A stretch of 64,000 nt of DNA from an uncultured Pseudomonadota bacterium (GTDB lineage: Bacteria; Myxococcota_A; UBA796; CAJQPC01): NCBI GenBank assembly GCA_913060515.1, contig CAJXRZ010000002.1, positions 1 to 64,000 on the forward strand, given 5' to 3'. Positions within the stretch are counted from its first letter, which is position 1. The number at the start of each line of letters is the position of its first letter. Under the pieces are notes generated by a model that saw only the letters and a program-made list of their open reading frames with translations, did not search any database and was not told where the DNA came from. Of this stretch, positions 8,373 to 24,852 are shown one piece after another. Made by a program: the position numbers and the translations under genes.

Positions 8373-8838
8373 GCTGAAGTATTCCGTAAGCCGGGTCCTG
8401 TTCCCCCCTCCGGTCACCCTCGGGGAGGCAGTGTTCATTCGTCTAGGGATGCCGTTGCCGACACCCTCGAGCAGTCCACCTGAGGCGCTGGGACGAGCAG
8501 CCCACTGTCCTCAATTCGACCTTGCACTAGCTGGGGTTTACCTGGCCGACCCTGTCTCCAGGGTCGCCGGTGGGCTCTTACTCCACCGTTTCGACCTTAC
8601 CCGAGACCAAAGTCCCGCCGGTCCTGTGCGCCCTCGTACCCCTGACAGCAGGGGATGGTGGCGCGTGGGGGCCGGAGCGAATCCCGAAGGATTCCTGGCG
8701 GTTTGCTTTCTGTTGCACTTGCCTTCATGTCACCACGACCGGGCGTTACCCGGCAACCTGCTCTACAGTGCCCGGACTTTCCTCCCGCATTGCCCCCCGA
8801 AGGGAACGCCGCCGGCGAACACCTGGTCCACTTCAGCG
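8372..8838 (-). ncRNA. rnpB: RNase P RNA, bacterial type A
   Basis: The catalytic RNA that matures tRNA 5' ends. Recognised on the minus strand by GAGGAAAGTCCGGGC (8784-8770), ACAGAAAGCAAACCGCC (about 8713-8697), GACGAATGA and the closing ACCCGGCTTA (8396-8387). The ends are set by helix P1: CGCTGAAGT at the 5' end (8838-8830) pairs perfectly with ACTTCAGCG at the 3' end (8380-8372). Length is about 467 nt, longer than the 377 nt of E. coli, with extra length in the specificity-domain helices. It starts about 18 bases after the stop of the zinc-ribbon gene, so its promoter must lie inside that gene or the two are co-transcribed. Confidence 0.96.
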
Positions 8839-8855
8839 GCCCCCCTTTAGCGCCC

Positions 8856-9554
8856 TTAGAGGAACTCGCCCAACAGGCGCCCACACTGCCGACAGGTCAC
8901 CAGCTCGGCCGCTCGGCGGTGGGTGCTCAGATCCGTGGCGTTGACCTTGACGTTGCAGCCGGTGCAGCTGTCGTTTCGGATGTCGGCAAAGGCCGGGCGC
9001 CGCTTCTTGCGAAGCTCGTCATAGCGCTGAACCAGGTCCTTCCAGATGTCGGCTCGGGCCGAATCGCGGATCTGGGTCGCCGCGTCAAAGTCCTTCTTCA
9101 GGCTCGGATAGCGGTCGTCGTAGGCCTTCTGAGCGGCGATGACTTGGGACTTGTTCAAGGCCAAAGTCATCGTGCAGCGCTCCAGGGTCTCCGTTCCGCT
9201 CTCGACGGCCTCCATCAGCTCGAGCTGCTGGGTCTCCACCTCATCCAGGATCTCCGAGCACTGCCGCACTTGGCCCTCGGCGGCCTCGTAGTCGGTGGCC
9301 AGTCCCTGATCGATGCTGCGCTGTGCGGTGTCGCGGCGCTTGGTGTAGGTCTCGGCCTTTCGGTTGGCGTCCCTCTCCTTGCCTTTGAGACGGGCGAGGT
9401 TGTCGGTCGCGGACGAGAGCTTCTTCGTGGCGTCCTCTACAGCCGCTGTTCGGTCGGCGATTCGGGCCTTGAGGCCGCGAGACTCTTCGAGCAGCTTGTC
9501 GCGAGCCAGGTCTTTGCGCCACAGGTCGTGCAGCTTGAGCGCATCTTCGTGCAA
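8856..9554 (-). CDS. C4-type zinc-ribbon coiled-coil protein (COG1579, CdsZ-like)
   Basis: 232 residues from a TTG start supported by GGAGG with a five-base spacer; no in-frame ATG fits. Residues ~5-175 form a long coiled coil rich in Lys, Glu, Ala and Gln. A C-terminal zinc ribbon follows (CTGCNVKV then CRQCGRLL). This is the COG1579/zf-RING_7 architecture, a conserved bacterial protein of poorly defined role that has been linked to RNA or gene regulation. Its position immediately upstream of rnpB fits an RNA-related job but does not prove one. Confidence 0.85.
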   Translation of the reverse strand: MHEDALKLHDLWRKDLARDKLLEESRGLKARIADRTAAVEDATKKLSSATDNLARLKGKERDANRKAETYTKRRDTAQRSIDQGLATDYEAAEGQVRQCSEILDEVETQQLELMEAVESGTETLERCTMTLALNKSQVIAAQKAYDDRYPSLKKDFDAATQIRDSARADIWKDLVQRYDELRKKRRPAFADIRNDSCTGCNVKVNATDLSTHRRAAELVTCRQCGRLLGEFL

Positions 9555-9625
9555 GGAGGCCTCCGGGGGGGAATGGGCAGTCTACCCGGATTTCTGAAGT
9601 GGGATATGAGGGGGGAGCAACGCGC

Positions 9626-9699
9626 GGGCCTATAGCTCAATTGGTTAGAGCATCCGTCTCATACACGGCTGGTTTCAGGTTCGAGTCCTGGTAGGCCTA
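9626..9699 (+). tRNA. tRNA with CAU anticodon, probably tRNA-Ile2
   Basis: A 74-nt cloverleaf: acceptor GGGCCTA/TAGGCCT (9626-9632 with 9692-9698), D-arm GCTC/GAGC, anticodon CAT at 9660-9662, T-loop TTCGAGT, discriminator A, CCA not encoded. The first anticodon-stem pair (27-43) is a T/C mismatch. CAU is shared by Met and by Ile2 with lysidine at position 34. The C4-G69 and C5-G68 pairs are the acceptor determinants that TilS uses for Ile2, and GGGCC is Ile-like, so Ile2 is preferred over elongator Met. Confidence 0.9.
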
Positions 9700-9770
9700 C
9701 TGCGGGAGGAGAGCGATCTCCTCCCGCACCCTGCGTTCCGCGGTCTGGGGAGCTCGCCCGTGACAGGGGT

Positions 9771-9799
9771 TTGGACGCCGCCTGGCGATTGGGTATACT
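9771..9799 (+). promoter_or_regulatory. sigma-70 promoter of the TonB_C-like tandem
   Basis: TTGGAC at 9771-9776 and TATACT at 9794-9799, spaced by exactly 17 bases. Transcription would begin near 9806, just ahead of GGAGG at 9812-9816 and the GTG start at 9822. This also argues against any longer upstream start for the first gene. Confidence 0.75.
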
Positions 9800-9821
9800 G
9801 CTGACATTGTTGGAGGTACTT

Positions 9822-10271
9822 GTGTTTTTTCTCTTGTCGATGATCAGCTTCGCCACCCAGCCCACCCCGGCTCAAGACGCGCAGGAGCCCAAGCAGAGCG
9901 CCCCGGCCGAGAACCAGGCCCCGGTCCAAGGCGCGGGCGAGCAGGCTGCCCCACAAGTCCTTCCACCTTGCCCCCCTGGCGTGGAGTGTCCCAAGGAGGT
10001 GACCTGGAAACAGGTAAAGCCAATCTCCCGGGTAGACCCGGTCTTCCCTGCGAACGCGGCTGCGGACAATGCCGAGTGCAAGGTGCGCTTCTTCATTGAC
10101 GAGACCGGTCAGGTGACCAGCGTCAAGATCGATCCCAGCCCCAAGTGTGGGGAGGCCTTTGCCGCTTCGACCGAGGAGGCTGCGATGCAGTGGCGCTTTG
10201 AGCCTTGGGAGGCCAAGGGCGCGGGAAAGCAGATCACTTTCGTGTCCGTCATCAAGTTCCAGCGTCGATAG
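9822..10271 (+). CDS. secreted TonB C-terminal-like domain protein, copy 1
   Basis: 149 residues from a GTG set by GGAGG and a five-base spacer. The signal is short and uncharged (VFFLLSMISFA), followed by a Gln/Ala/Pro-rich linker and a TonB_C-type fold: RFFIDETGQV, a mid-domain AAMQWRFEPW helix and a final VSVIKF strand. Two Cys are separated by 22 residues (ECKVRF...PKCGEAF), the same spacing as in the next two genes. The usual TonB membrane anchor is missing, so it is probably a soluble or secreted domain. The partner is unknown. Confidence 0.75.
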   Translation: MFFLLSMISFATQPTPAQDAQEPKQSAPAENQAPVQGAGEQAAPQVLPPCPPGVECPKEVTWKQVKPISRVDPVFPANAAADNAECKVRFFIDETGQVTSVKIDPSPKCGEAFAASTEEAAMQWRFEPWEAKGAGKQITFVSVIKFQRR

Positions 10272-10407
10272 ATGGCTTACTTCCTCTAACGACTCAGCTT
10301 GTTTTCAGCGTCCGGCGATGCGGACGAGTCGGAGCCCGCTAGGGCGAGCCCCAGCACTTTCGTGATGTGCATCGGCTACGAGCGTTCGGTAATCTTAGGA
10401 GGTGGTG

Positions 10408-10836
10408 ATGCTCTTTCTCTTGTCTTGGCTCAGCTTCGCAAACGAGGCCATGCCGCCCGCCGACGAAACAGATCCCGATCAAGCCACTGAAGCTGCTCCG
10501 GCTCCCAGCCCGGCTTCAGAGCTCGCCGCTCCCGATGGGATAGAGTCGGCCAGCCACGCATCGGTCCAGTTCACCCAGGTCCTGATAAAGAGGCAGGTCA
10601 GCCCCAAGGTCCCCAATTGGCTGGAGACCGTAGATGCGGACTGCATGCTGCGCTTCTTCATCGACAGCTCGGGCGTTCCGGAGCGGACCGAAGTGGCACG
10701 GACCGAGACCTGCTCGGAACCTTTTGCGGCCTCTTCCGAAAAGGCGGGGATGCGGTGGCGCTTCTACCCGGTCAAGGTCGACGGAGAGAGGGTGCCAAGC
10801 TCCTTCGTCGTTCGAGTCCGTTTCAAGGGCCGATAG
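10408..10836 (+). CDS. secreted TonB C-terminal-like domain protein, copy 2
   Basis: 142 residues. The ATG at 10408 has AGGAGG at 10397-10402 and a five-base spacer, so the GTG at 10402 is part of the ribosome site. The signal MLFLLSWLSFA closely parallels copy 1. An acidic, Ala/Pro-rich linker leads into a TonB_C-like domain (LRFFIDSSGV, then AGMRWRFYPV and a final VRVRFKGR). The CX22C pair is present (DCMLRF...ETCSEPF). It sits 136 bases after copy 1, in a gap where I could not pick a convincing promoter, so it may be transcribed from the copy 1 promoter. Confidence 0.75.
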   Translation: MLFLLSWLSFANEAMPPADETDPDQATEAAPAPSPASELAAPDGIESASHASVQFTQVLIKRQVSPKVPNWLETVDADCMLRFFIDSSGVPERTEVARTETCSEPFAASSEKAGMRWRFYPVKVDGERVPSSFVVRVRFKGR

Positions 10837-10842
10837 TCCGCA

Positions 10843-11217
10843 GTGCTCTTCCTGTTCTCACTGCTGACCCTCGCGGAGGCCCCGGAGCCTCCCGCTCCAC
10901 CCCTAGATGCTGAGCAGGAGTCGGAGTCGGATGAACCACGCCAGCCGCTTGTCGTCGGCGCGCAAATACGGAAGCGTGGCCTTCCCAGGTACCCGACAAC
11001 CGTGCGTGAACAGAGCGCGTTTTGCGTACTTGAGCTTGAAGTGAACCGAAGAGGTCGAGTCAAAGAGTCGACCGTTCAGGCGGACTCCAGGTGTCCATCG
11101 GCCTTTGCCGAATCGGCAGAGAAAGCCGGCCGAGACTTCTTGTTTTACCCAGCATTGGTGGACGGCCAACCGGTCCCCTGTACCTTCACGGTCCGCATCC
11201 AGTTCCGAGCCGAGTGA
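10843..11217 (+). CDS. secreted TonB C-terminal-like domain protein, copy 3
   Basis: 124 residues from a GTG six bases after the stop of copy 2. There is no Shine-Dalgarno, so translation is probably by reinitiation. The signal is MLFLFSLLTLAEA. The shorter linker leads to the same fold (FCVLELEVNRRGRV, AGRDFLFYPA, VRIQFRAE) with the CX22C spacing retained and a further Cys near the C-terminus. It is the most divergent of the three. The array is a local duplication. Confidence 0.72.
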   Translation: MLFLFSLLTLAEAPEPPAPPLDAEQESESDEPRQPLVVGAQIRKRGLPRYPTTVREQSAFCVLELEVNRRGRVKESTVQADSRCPSAFAESAEKAGRDFLFYPALVDGQPVPCTFTVRIQFRAE

Positions 11218-11281
11218 GCGCTTGGTCAGGGCATTGTCCCCATACTGACGTGGCCTGGACGCTCAACGCTCGACGGACCCT

Positions 11282-11308
11282 AAAGCCTTGGCTTCCAGCC
11301 AAGGCTTT
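11282..11308 (+). terminator. hairpin after the TonB_C-like tandem
   Basis: A perfect 12-base inverted repeat (AAAGCCTTGGCT / AGCCAAGGCTTT) with a three-base loop, 65 bases after the last stop. It is symmetrical enough to work from either side and probably ends the plus-strand operon. Confidence 0.65.
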
Positions 11309-11351
11309 CCCCATGCCTTCGGCACAGCCGCACGCCGACCACGTCAATAGC

Positions 11352-11383
11352 AAAAAAGGCCAGCCCTCTCGGGCCAGCCTTTT
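11352..11383 (-). terminator. Rho-independent terminator of rpoD
   Basis: On the minus strand, AAAAGGC-TG-GCCC, a GAGA loop, GGGC-TG-GCC and then T6, 24 bases after the rpoD stop. A 2x2 internal mismatch interrupts the stem. The rest of the 11218-11406 gap shows no gene. Confidence 0.8.
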
Positions 11384-11406
11384 CCAGTAGAACCAAGCTT
11401 AGAAGC

Positions 11407-13122
11407 TCAGATCTCCAAGAAGCTCCGCAGCCGCTTGCTGCGGCTGGGGTGCCGCAGCTTGCGCAAGGCCTTGGCCTCGATCTGACGGATGCGCTCGCGC
11501 GTCACCTCGAAGTCCTGACCGACCTCTTCCAGGGTGTGGTCGCTGCGCTCACCGATGCCGAAGCGCATGCGCAGCACGCGCTCCTCGCGGGGGGTGAGGG
11601 TGGCGAGCACCTTGCGGGTCTGCTCCTGCAGGTTGGCGTCGATCAAGGACTCCGAAGGGTTCGGAATGTTCTTGTCCTCGATGAAGTCGCCCAGGTGCGA
11701 GTCGTCCTCTTCGCCGATGGGGGTCTCCAAGGAGATGGGTTCCTTGGCGATCTTCAAGATGCGGCGGACCTTGTCCACGGGCATCTCCATCTTCTCGCCA
11801 ATCTCCTCGGGCGTGGGCTCGCGGCCCAGCTCTTGGGTCAGGTAGCGCGATGTACGGACCAGCTTGTTGATGGTCTCGATCATGTGCACCGGGATGCGGA
11901 TCGTACGGGCCTGGTCCGCGATAGCGCGGGTGATGGCCTGGCGGATCCACCAGGTGGCGTAGGTCGAGAACTTGTAGCCGCGGCGGTACTCGAACTTCTC
12001 CACGGCCTTCATCAGGCCGATGTTGCCTTCCTGGATGAGGTCCAGGAACTGAAGGCCACGGTTGGTGTACTTCTTGGCGATGGAGACGACGAGGCGCAGG
12101 TTGGCTTCCACCAACTCACACTTGGCTTGGTCGGCCAGGTGCTCGGCGCCACGCAGCGCGTGAACCAGGGTTCGCAGGTCATCACGAGGGATGTCGATGG
12201 TCGACTCCACCTTGCGAATCTTGCGCAGCTCACGGCGCACGCGGGAGTCGTAGTCGCGCCAGGTCTCCTCGGAGATGCCGGTCTCGCGAATGACGTCCTG
12301 GCCGGCGGTGTCCGGGGTGCGACGCACCTTGCGGATGTAGCGACGCAGGTCACGCACGGGAACGCCAGCGTCTCGGGCCACCTTGGAGATGTCCTTCTCG
12401 TAGCGGGCGATCTGCTCCCAGCTCTCGTGAAGGGTCTTGGACCACGAGGCCAACCAGGCCTTGTCCAAGTCCAAGTTCTCCAGCAGGACGCACAAAGACT
12501 CTTCGGTCGCGTCAAGGCGGTCCGCGTAGATGTCCTTGCGGCGCTGGCTCTTGGCGCGACGCAGCTCTTGATTGAGCTTGCGGTGACGCAGGCCCAAGAT
12601 GCGGGCGAGGGCCTGCACCTCTTTCAAGTAGGCGATGCGCGTGGCTGGCTCGTTGCGGGGGCGCTTGCCATTCCGCAGGGCCTTCTCCGCCTTGAGCTGC
12701 TCCGCTTCGATCAAGCTGGTCACACCTTCGATGGCAACGGGGCTGGTGAGAATGAGACGCTGAGCCTCCATCTCCCCTTCCTCGATGCGCTTGGCGATCT
12801 CGATCTCACCTTCGCGGCTGAGCAGAGACACGCGACCCATCTTGCGCAAATACATGCGCACGGGGTCGGTGCTGCGTCCAGCAGGCGTCTGCTCGGCTTT
12901 CTGGGAGTCCTGAAATCCGCGCTTGGCGCTCGCCCGTTTTCGCACCGCGTTCACGATCTCGATGTCCAAGCTCGAGAACATGATCATCACGTCGTCAAGC
13001 TGGTCTGAGCCGATCAAGTGCGTGGGCAGGGCTCGATTCATCTCCTCGTAGGTGACGTAACCGCGCTGCTTGCCCATGTTGATGAGGGCCTGGATCTCTT
13101 TGAGGTCCTTGTCCTTCAACAC
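11407..13122 (-). CDS. rpoD: RNA polymerase primary sigma factor (sigma-70)
   Basis: About 571 residues. The order is region 1.1 ([20 protein letters not shown]), region 1.2 ([11 protein letters not shown]), a non-conserved insert, region 2 ([19 protein letters not shown] and [13 protein letters not shown]), region 3, and region 4 ([33 protein letters not shown]). It directs RNA polymerase to housekeeping promoters. The start is uncertain: TTG 13125, GTG 13122 and TTG 13119 lie together behind GAGAG, and longer forms would overlap dnaG. It follows dnaG by about 50 bases, the classic dnaG-rpoD arrangement. Confidence 0.96.
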   Translation of the reverse strand: MLKDKDLKEIQALINMGKQRGYVTYEEMNRALPTHLIGSDQLDDVMIMFSSLDIEIVNAVRKRASAKRGFQDSQKAEQTPAGRSTDPVRMYLRKMGRVSLLSREGEIEIAKRIEEGEMEAQRLILTSPVAIEGVTSLIEAEQLKAEKALRNGKRPRNEPATRIAYLKEVQALARILGLRHRKLNQELRRAKSQRRKDIYADRLDATEESLCVLLENLDLDKAWLASWSKTLHESWEQIARYEKDISKVARDAGVPVRDLRRYIRKVRRTPDTAGQDVIRETGISEETWRDYDSRVRRELRKIRKVESTIDIPRDDLRTLVHALRGAEHLADQAKCELVEANLRLVVSIAKKYTNRGLQFLDLIQEGNIGLMKAVEKFEYRRGYKFSTYATWWIRQAITRAIADQARTIRIPVHMIETINKLVRTSRYLTQELGREPTPEEIGEKMEMPVDKVRRILKIAKEPISLETPIGEEDDSHLGDFIEDKNIPNPSESLIDANLQEQTRKVLATLTPREERVLRMRFGIGERSDHTLEEVGQDFEVTRERIRQIEAKALRKLRHPSRSKRLRSFLEI

Positions 13123-13172
13123 CAACTCTCGTCTGGAATGTGGTAGCTGTAAAGGGTCGGCGGGTTCCGAAC

Positions 13173-14954
13173 CTAAGTCAGCGAGGCTTTCGATTGTCTT
13201 CGCAGGTTGATCAGCTCTCGCTGCAACCCAGCCTGACTCTTCAAAAGCACCCGGTACTTTGTCCCGTCTGGCCCGCCCTCGCAAGCAGAAAGCTCGCGGC
13301 GCAAGCTCAAAAGCTCCGTCTCAGTGGCTCGAATTCGGAGCCGAAACAAGATTTGACGTGCAACTCTGGGGGCCTGTTCCTGGGTGTAGAGGCCCTCCTT
13401 CGCCGCGCTGGCTTGAAGCACGCGCACCACGTCATTGTCCTCGAGCTGGGCCAGGATCTCTGGGAGCTTCACGCCGCCCAAGAGTTGACCAATCACCCAC
13501 ATCACGTCTTCCCGCCCGGTCACAAGCTCGGGGTCTTCCACGTCTTCCAGGACCTCGGCCACCTCATCCGGAAAATTGAGAAGCAGCCAGAGCATGTGGT
13601 TGAGCTCGACGTTGCCCACCCAGCGGGCGCCATGATGGCCGCCCTGATTGGGGGCCTCCTGGAAGTGGTTTCCTCCAGCGGCCCGGCGCAAGGTGGCCTC
13701 GGGCACGCCCAAAATACCAGCGGCCTGCACGATGGCAAGATCCTTGGAGGTTCCCTGGAGCCGATGCAGAAGTGGGATGGCCTCATTCATCGAACGCTGC
13801 CGCCCACCCGCCGACAAGCCGTTGCGACGCATGGAACGCTCCAGGAACTCGACGATGAGGGGCCGGGCCCGCTTCATGAGCTCCTCGAACTGCTCGGGCC
13901 CGTGGGCTCGAATGTACTCATCGGGATCTTTGGCGTCTGGAACCGAGATGCGCAGCGCCTCCATGCCGGCGTCCAAGAAGAGGGGCAGACTCTTGTCTGA
14001 GGCCCGTTTGCCCGCCTCGTCGGCGTCGAAGAGTGCGTAGGCTCGGTCGGTGAGGCGGCGCAGCACCTTCATGTGGCCCGGGGTCAAGGCGGTGCCACAG
14101 GTGGCCACGGTCTCGGGGTAGCCGGCCAGGGCCAAGCTGATGACGTCGAAGTAGCCCTCGACCAGCAGAACGCGCTTGTTTCTCTGAATGGCACCCCGAG
14201 CAAAGCCCAGGTTGTAGAGGGTGTCTGACTTTGTATAGAGGGGGGTCTCTGGCGAGTTGATGTACTTGGGGCCGTCTCCCTCCAAGATGCGTCCGCCAAA
14301 GGCGATGGGGCGGTCGCGCTCGTCCAGGATGGGGATGATGACGCGGCCCCGGAACACGTCGTAGTTGCTTCCCCGGCGCTCGTTTCGCTTGGCCAGGCCG
14401 GCGCGGATGGCGAGCTCGGTGTCCACCCCTTGTCCCGCCAGGTAGTCCAGAAGGCCGGTCCAGGAGTCAGGCGCAAAGCCAAGTCTGAAGCGGTCCCAAG
14501 CCTCGGCGTTCAGGCCGCGCTTCTCCAGGTACTCCCTGGCACCGGCTGCCTTCGGCGAGGTCAGCAGCTGCGCGTGAAACCAGTCACTGGCGAGCTTGCA
14601 AGCTTCCCGCACACCGCCCTTCTTGGCGATGGCGGCGCGCTCAGCGGTGGTCAGCTTGCGCTCCTCCAGCTCCACGCCAGCCGGAACGGCCAGCTCTTTG
14701 ACCGCCTCCACAAAGGACATGCCTTTGTGCTGCATCAGGAACTTGAAGGCGTCCCCGCCCTCTCCGCAGCCAAAGCAGTGGTAGATGCCCTTGCTGGGGA
14801 CCACGTTGAAGCTGGGTGACTTTTCCTGATGGAAAGGGCACAGACCGACCCAGCTGCCGCCCTTGGATTTAAGGGTGACGTAGCGGCCGACCAGCTCGAT
14901 GAGATCCGTACGGTCGCGGATCTCCTCGATGGTCTGGCGGGGTATCTCAGGCAT
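13173..14954 (-). CDS. dnaG: DNA primase
   Basis: 593 residues, normal length. It makes RNA primers at the replication fork. The N-terminal zinc domain has the CHC2 ligands Cys39, His42, Cys60 and Cys63. A catalytic core and TOPRIM domain follow ([12 protein letters not shown] for the conserved Glu, [12 protein letters not shown] for the Asp pair). The C-terminal third is the helicase-binding region, diverged as usual. It lies directly upstream of rpoD on the same strand. Confidence 0.97.
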   Translation of the reverse strand: MPEIPRQTIEEIRDRTDLIELVGRYVTLKSKGGSWVGLCPFHQEKSPSFNVVPSKGIYHCFGCGEGGDAFKFLMQHKGMSFVEAVKELAVPAGVELEERKLTTAERAAIAKKGGVREACKLASDWFHAQLLTSPKAAGAREYLEKRGLNAEAWDRFRLGFAPDSWTGLLDYLAGQGVDTELAIRAGLAKRNERRGSNYDVFRGRVIIPILDERDRPIAFGGRILEGDGPKYINSPETPLYTKSDTLYNLGFARGAIQRNKRVLLVEGYFDVISLALAGYPETVATCGTALTPGHMKVLRRLTDRAYALFDADEAGKRASDKSLPLFLDAGMEALRISVPDAKDPDEYIRAHGPEQFEELMKRARPLIVEFLERSMRRNGLSAGGRQRSMNEAIPLLHRLQGTSKDLAIVQAAGILGVPEATLRRAAGGNHFQEAPNQGGHHGARWVGNVELNHMLWLLLNFPDEVAEVLEDVEDPELVTGREDVMWVIGQLLGGVKLPEILAQLEDNDVVRVLQASAAKEGLYTQEQAPRVARQILFRLRIRATETELLSLRRELSACEGGPDGTKYRVLLKSQAGLQRELINLRRQSKASLT

Positions 14955-15019
14955 GTTGTCTAGCTATCAGCTTTGGACTGCAAGCTGGCAGCTCGATCCT
15001 CATGCCTGGATCAAGCGTC

Positions 15020-16327
<1,308 letters not shown>

Positions 16328-16535
16328 GATGGGGCTCCAAGAGGGAGGGGAGCAGACGCTGGAGGAGGCGAGCTGTCCGGGGCGGATCTTCGGACGAAGA
16401 TCCAGGGGGGAATGCCACGATAGGGCGGCACTCTGGACAGGTCAAGGTCTTCTCTGGGCGCTGCACTCCGGTTGGGGTGTGCTTGGCTATGAAGCAAGGC
16501 CCGTGCCAACAGGCCGCCCCAGCTATCATCGGGAC

Positions 16536-22082
<5,547 letters not shown>

Positions 22083-23930
22083 CTACTTGTGCCAGATGCG
22101 CAGGGTGCCGTCGACGGACCCAGCTGCCAAGACGCCCGCCTTGGGGCTCAGGGAGATGGCGCTCACGGCGTCAGACTGACCTCGCAAGGTCTGGATCTGC
22201 TCCAAGTCCGCGTTGAGCAGGGTCACGCTCCCGCCTGCGCTGCCAACGGCAACCAGATCGCCCGCCCACTCCAAGGCGGTGGGCTGCACGGCGCTCTGGG
22301 CGTTGAAGAGCAGGCTGCCTTCGGTACTGAGCAGCGAGAGTCCCGCCCCGTCGCTGAGCAAGTAGCGCTGGGCGCTTGGGCTCCAGGCGCCCAGGGTTGC
22401 GCCGTCGAAGGACACTGGCTGTGGCACTTGGGTGGCGGACAGACCTGGGCGGGTGAAGGCCTTGCCGTCGGAGCACCACACCAGAGATTGGCCCTTTGAG
22501 CTCAGGTCCATGCCCTGCACTTGGCAACCCATGGGGCTCTTGCTCAGGGGCTGTTGGTCTTTGAGCGACCAGCGAATGGCGGTCCCGCCCTGATCGCTAG
22601 AGAGCAAGCTGCCGTCCCGCTGCCAGGCCAGATCCACCACGTCACGTTCGTGGCCAAAGATCACCTTGGCGGGTGTGGCCTTTAGGGGGCTCCAGACGCG
22701 CACCAGGCGGTCTGGTCCGGCGATGGCCAGGTGTTGACCGCTGGGGTCCCACGCCACGGAGCGGGCGGGGCCTTCGGGCAGCACCAACTGAGCGTAGAGC
22801 GCGCCGTTGTGGCTGGCGTAGACCTGGACCAGTCCCTGGGCGTTCGCGCTGGAGACCCAATCGCCATCGGGGGAGACATCTACCTCTACGATGGGGGTCA
22901 GGCCGGTGTCCGTCCAGGCACGCTGCTGGGCAGCGCTCAGGTCCCAGACCCGCAGGGTGTCTCCCCAGGCCGCGACCAAGGTGTTTCCGCGACTCGCAGC
23001 GTCGGCGCGGGCGTGAAGCGCCACATCGCCCGGGGCACTCTGGGGCTCCGGAGGCAATCCGGTCCAGCGGGGTACGGCCCGGAACTCCCGCCGGCTGGCG
23101 TCGCTGAGCAGATACTCCACAGGCGCATCTTCAGCGCCCCGCACGTAGATGCGTGTGCTGTCGCTCGAGAACGCCACGCCGCCTGTGCGGCCGGTGCCTG
23201 TGAGGGTGTGAAGGAGCTCGCCAGAGTCGGTGTCCCAGACCCGCACGTGTCCGTCCCAGTCGCCGCCGGCGAGCAGTCGGCCGTCCGGGGAGAACACGAG
23301 CTGGGTGGTCTGAACGCCGCCCACCTTCAGGGTGTGGATCAGGCCACCGGTGTCCAGGTTCCACACCCGCACGTGGCCTTCTTCACCGGTGCTGGCTGCG
23401 CGGTTTCTGGGCAGGTCAAAGACCGCTCGTGCGAACCACTCGCCGGGGCCGTCGGCTCGACCCATTGGGCGGCCGGTCTCCGCATCAAAAGTCTGCAGCG
23501 GGCCGTGAAGTGCGCCGACCGCGACCACGCCTGGCGCGGCGTCCACCGCGATCACGGGGCGGCCGTTGCCCAGCATGCTGTACTGCTCTTTGCCGTCGTG
23601 CACGGTGTAGGCCCGGGTCACGCCATCGGCGTCACCGGCGAGCAGCAGGCCTTCGAAGAGGGCGATGCGTTCCACGGCTGCGCCCTTGTGCCCGAAGCTG
23701 GAGAGCACTTGGAGCTGCTCGATGTCCCAGACCCGCACCAGGTCGTCTTGGCCCGCGGTAATCACGCGCTTTCCGTCGGGTGTGATCAACACCTGCGCGG
23801 GGGCTGGGGCCCCAACGACTGCCCGCAGAGCGAAGCGCCCCTCAGCCTGCACCGGGTGCCCCAAGCTGGCTCCCAACAGGCCGATGGCCACCAGAGGAAT
23901 CAGGCCGTAGATGCGCAACTTCATGGCCAT
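22083..23930 (-). CDS. exported WD40-repeat beta-propeller protein
   Basis: 615 residues from the ATG at 23930 (a second ATG at 23924 is possible). The signal is MKLRIYGLIPLVAIGLLGA, one of few here with positive charges. The body holds two runs of WD40 blades with VWD/VWN/IWH ends (LVRVWDIEQ, HVRVWNLDTGG, HVRVWDTDSGELLHTL, LRVWDLSAAQQ, LVRVWSPLKA, LRIWHK), about 12-14 blades in all. WD40 propellers are protein-binding platforms; an exported one is less usual. It is convergent and gapless with the pentapeptide/TPR gene and divergent from the EamA gene by 30 bases. Confidence 0.85.
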   Translation of the reverse strand: MAMKLRIYGLIPLVAIGLLGASLGHPVQAEGRFALRAVVGAPAPAQVLITPDGKRVITAGQDDLVRVWDIEQLQVLSSFGHKGAAVERIALFEGLLLAGDADGVTRAYTVHDGKEQYSMLGNGRPVIAVDAAPGVVAVGALHGPLQTFDAETGRPMGRADGPGEWFARAVFDLPRNRAASTGEEGHVRVWNLDTGGLIHTLKVGGVQTTQLVFSPDGRLLAGGDWDGHVRVWDTDSGELLHTLTGTGRTGGVAFSSDSTRIYVRGAEDAPVEYLLSDASRREFRAVPRWTGLPPEPQSAPGDVALHARADAASRGNTLVAAWGDTLRVWDLSAAQQRAWTDTGLTPIVEVDVSPDGDWVSSANAQGLVQVYASHNGALYAQLVLPEGPARSVAWDPSGQHLAIAGPDRLVRVWSPLKATPAKVIFGHERDVVDLAWQRDGSLLSSDQGGTAIRWSLKDQQPLSKSPMGCQVQGMDLSSKGQSLVWCSDGKAFTRPGLSATQVPQPVSFDGATLGAWSPSAQRYLLSDGAGLSLLSTEGSLLFNAQSAVQPTALEWAGDLVAVGSAGGSVTLLNADLEQIQTLRGQSDAVSAISLSPKAGVLAAGSVDGTLRIWHK

Positions 23931-23960
23931 AGGGTACACCGTCCACCGAGGCCCTTCCCC

Positions 23961-24842
23961 GTGAACCCAAGCTCCAAGTTGCCCCTGCAGGTCCCCATCG
24001 CCTTGGGGGCGGCTGTGCTGGCCATCAGCGCAGGTGGCGTCTTGGCCCGAGTGGCGGAGGAAGCAGCCGCTCCGGTGATCGGGTTTTGGCGCGTGGGCCT
24101 GTGCGGGCTCTTGCTGGCACCCGCTCTCTTCTCCTCTCGTCTGCGAGGCCAGATCTCCTGGAAGGACGTGGGCATCACGGCCATCGCCGGGCTGTGTCTG
24201 GCCCTACACTTCTGGACTTGGATCGCCTCCCTGGAGCGGATCACGGTCATGCGCTCCGTCGTGCTCGTGACCCTCGCGCCCCTCTGGGTCGGACTGATGG
24301 AGTGGAAGCTGGACGCCAAGGCACCCTCCCGCCTGTTCTGGGGAGGCGTAGGCATCGCGCTCCTTGGGGTGCTCGTGATGGGCCTCGTCAGCGCGGACGG
24401 CTTGGCCGGCGGTGACCTTCTGGGGGACGGCCTGGCGCTGCTCGGCGGGGTTCTCTCGAGCGCGTACTTGGTCATTGGCCGGGAGGTACGGCAGCGCGTG
24501 GCTTTTCTGCCCTATGGGGCGATGGTCTGCCTTCTGGCAGCCGCTTGGCTCTTGCCCATTGCCTTGAGCAGTGGCGCACCGATGGTGGGCTTCCAGGACA
24601 AGACCTGGTTTGCTCTGGGAGCCTTGGCGCTGGGCCCTCAGCTGCTCGGGCACGTGGGCTTCAACTACGCAGTGCGCTACGTCAAAGCCAGCCTAATCGC
24701 CAGCTTGATCCTGCTTGAACCGGTGGGGGCCACCCTGCTTGGGGTGCTGATTCTTGGAGAGATTCCCGGCATCTGGGAGCTGTGTGCCGGTGGAATCATC
24801 CTGAGCGGGGTCGTCGTCGCGACCCGTGGCTCAAAGAGCTGA
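23961..24842 (+). CDS. EamA/DMT-family membrane transporter
   Basis: 293 residues from GTG 23961 (GAGG nine bases before). About ten hydrophobic helices in two homologous halves, the drug/metabolite transporter layout (GVLARVAEEAAAPVIGFWR in helix 2 region; LVTLAPLWVGLMEW in the first half; GHVGFNYAVRYVKASL and LLEPVGATLLGVLILGE in the second). Such carriers export amino acids or other small metabolites; the substrate cannot be told. Only 30 bases separate it from the divergent WD40 gene, so promoters must overlap. Confidence 0.88.
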   Translation: MNPSSKLPLQVPIALGAAVLAISAGGVLARVAEEAAAPVIGFWRVGLCGLLLAPALFSSRLRGQISWKDVGITAIAGLCLALHFWTWIASLERITVMRSVVLVTLAPLWVGLMEWKLDAKAPSRLFWGGVGIALLGVLVMGLVSADGLAGGDLLGDGLALLGGVLSSAYLVIGREVRQRVAFLPYGAMVCLLAAAWLLPIALSSGAPMVGFQDKTWFALGALALGPQLLGHVGFNYAVRYVKASLIASLILLEPVGATLLGVLILGEIPGIWELCAGGIILSGVVVATRGSKS

Positions 24843-24852
24843 GCCGGAGAGG

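Noticed and set aside
8347-8850. Plus-strand open frames over 8347-8850
   Set aside because: The region is RNase P RNA on the minus strand; the frames are accidental.
9626-9699. tRNA as an integration (att) site
   Set aside because: No integrase, direct repeat or change in composition was seen on either side.
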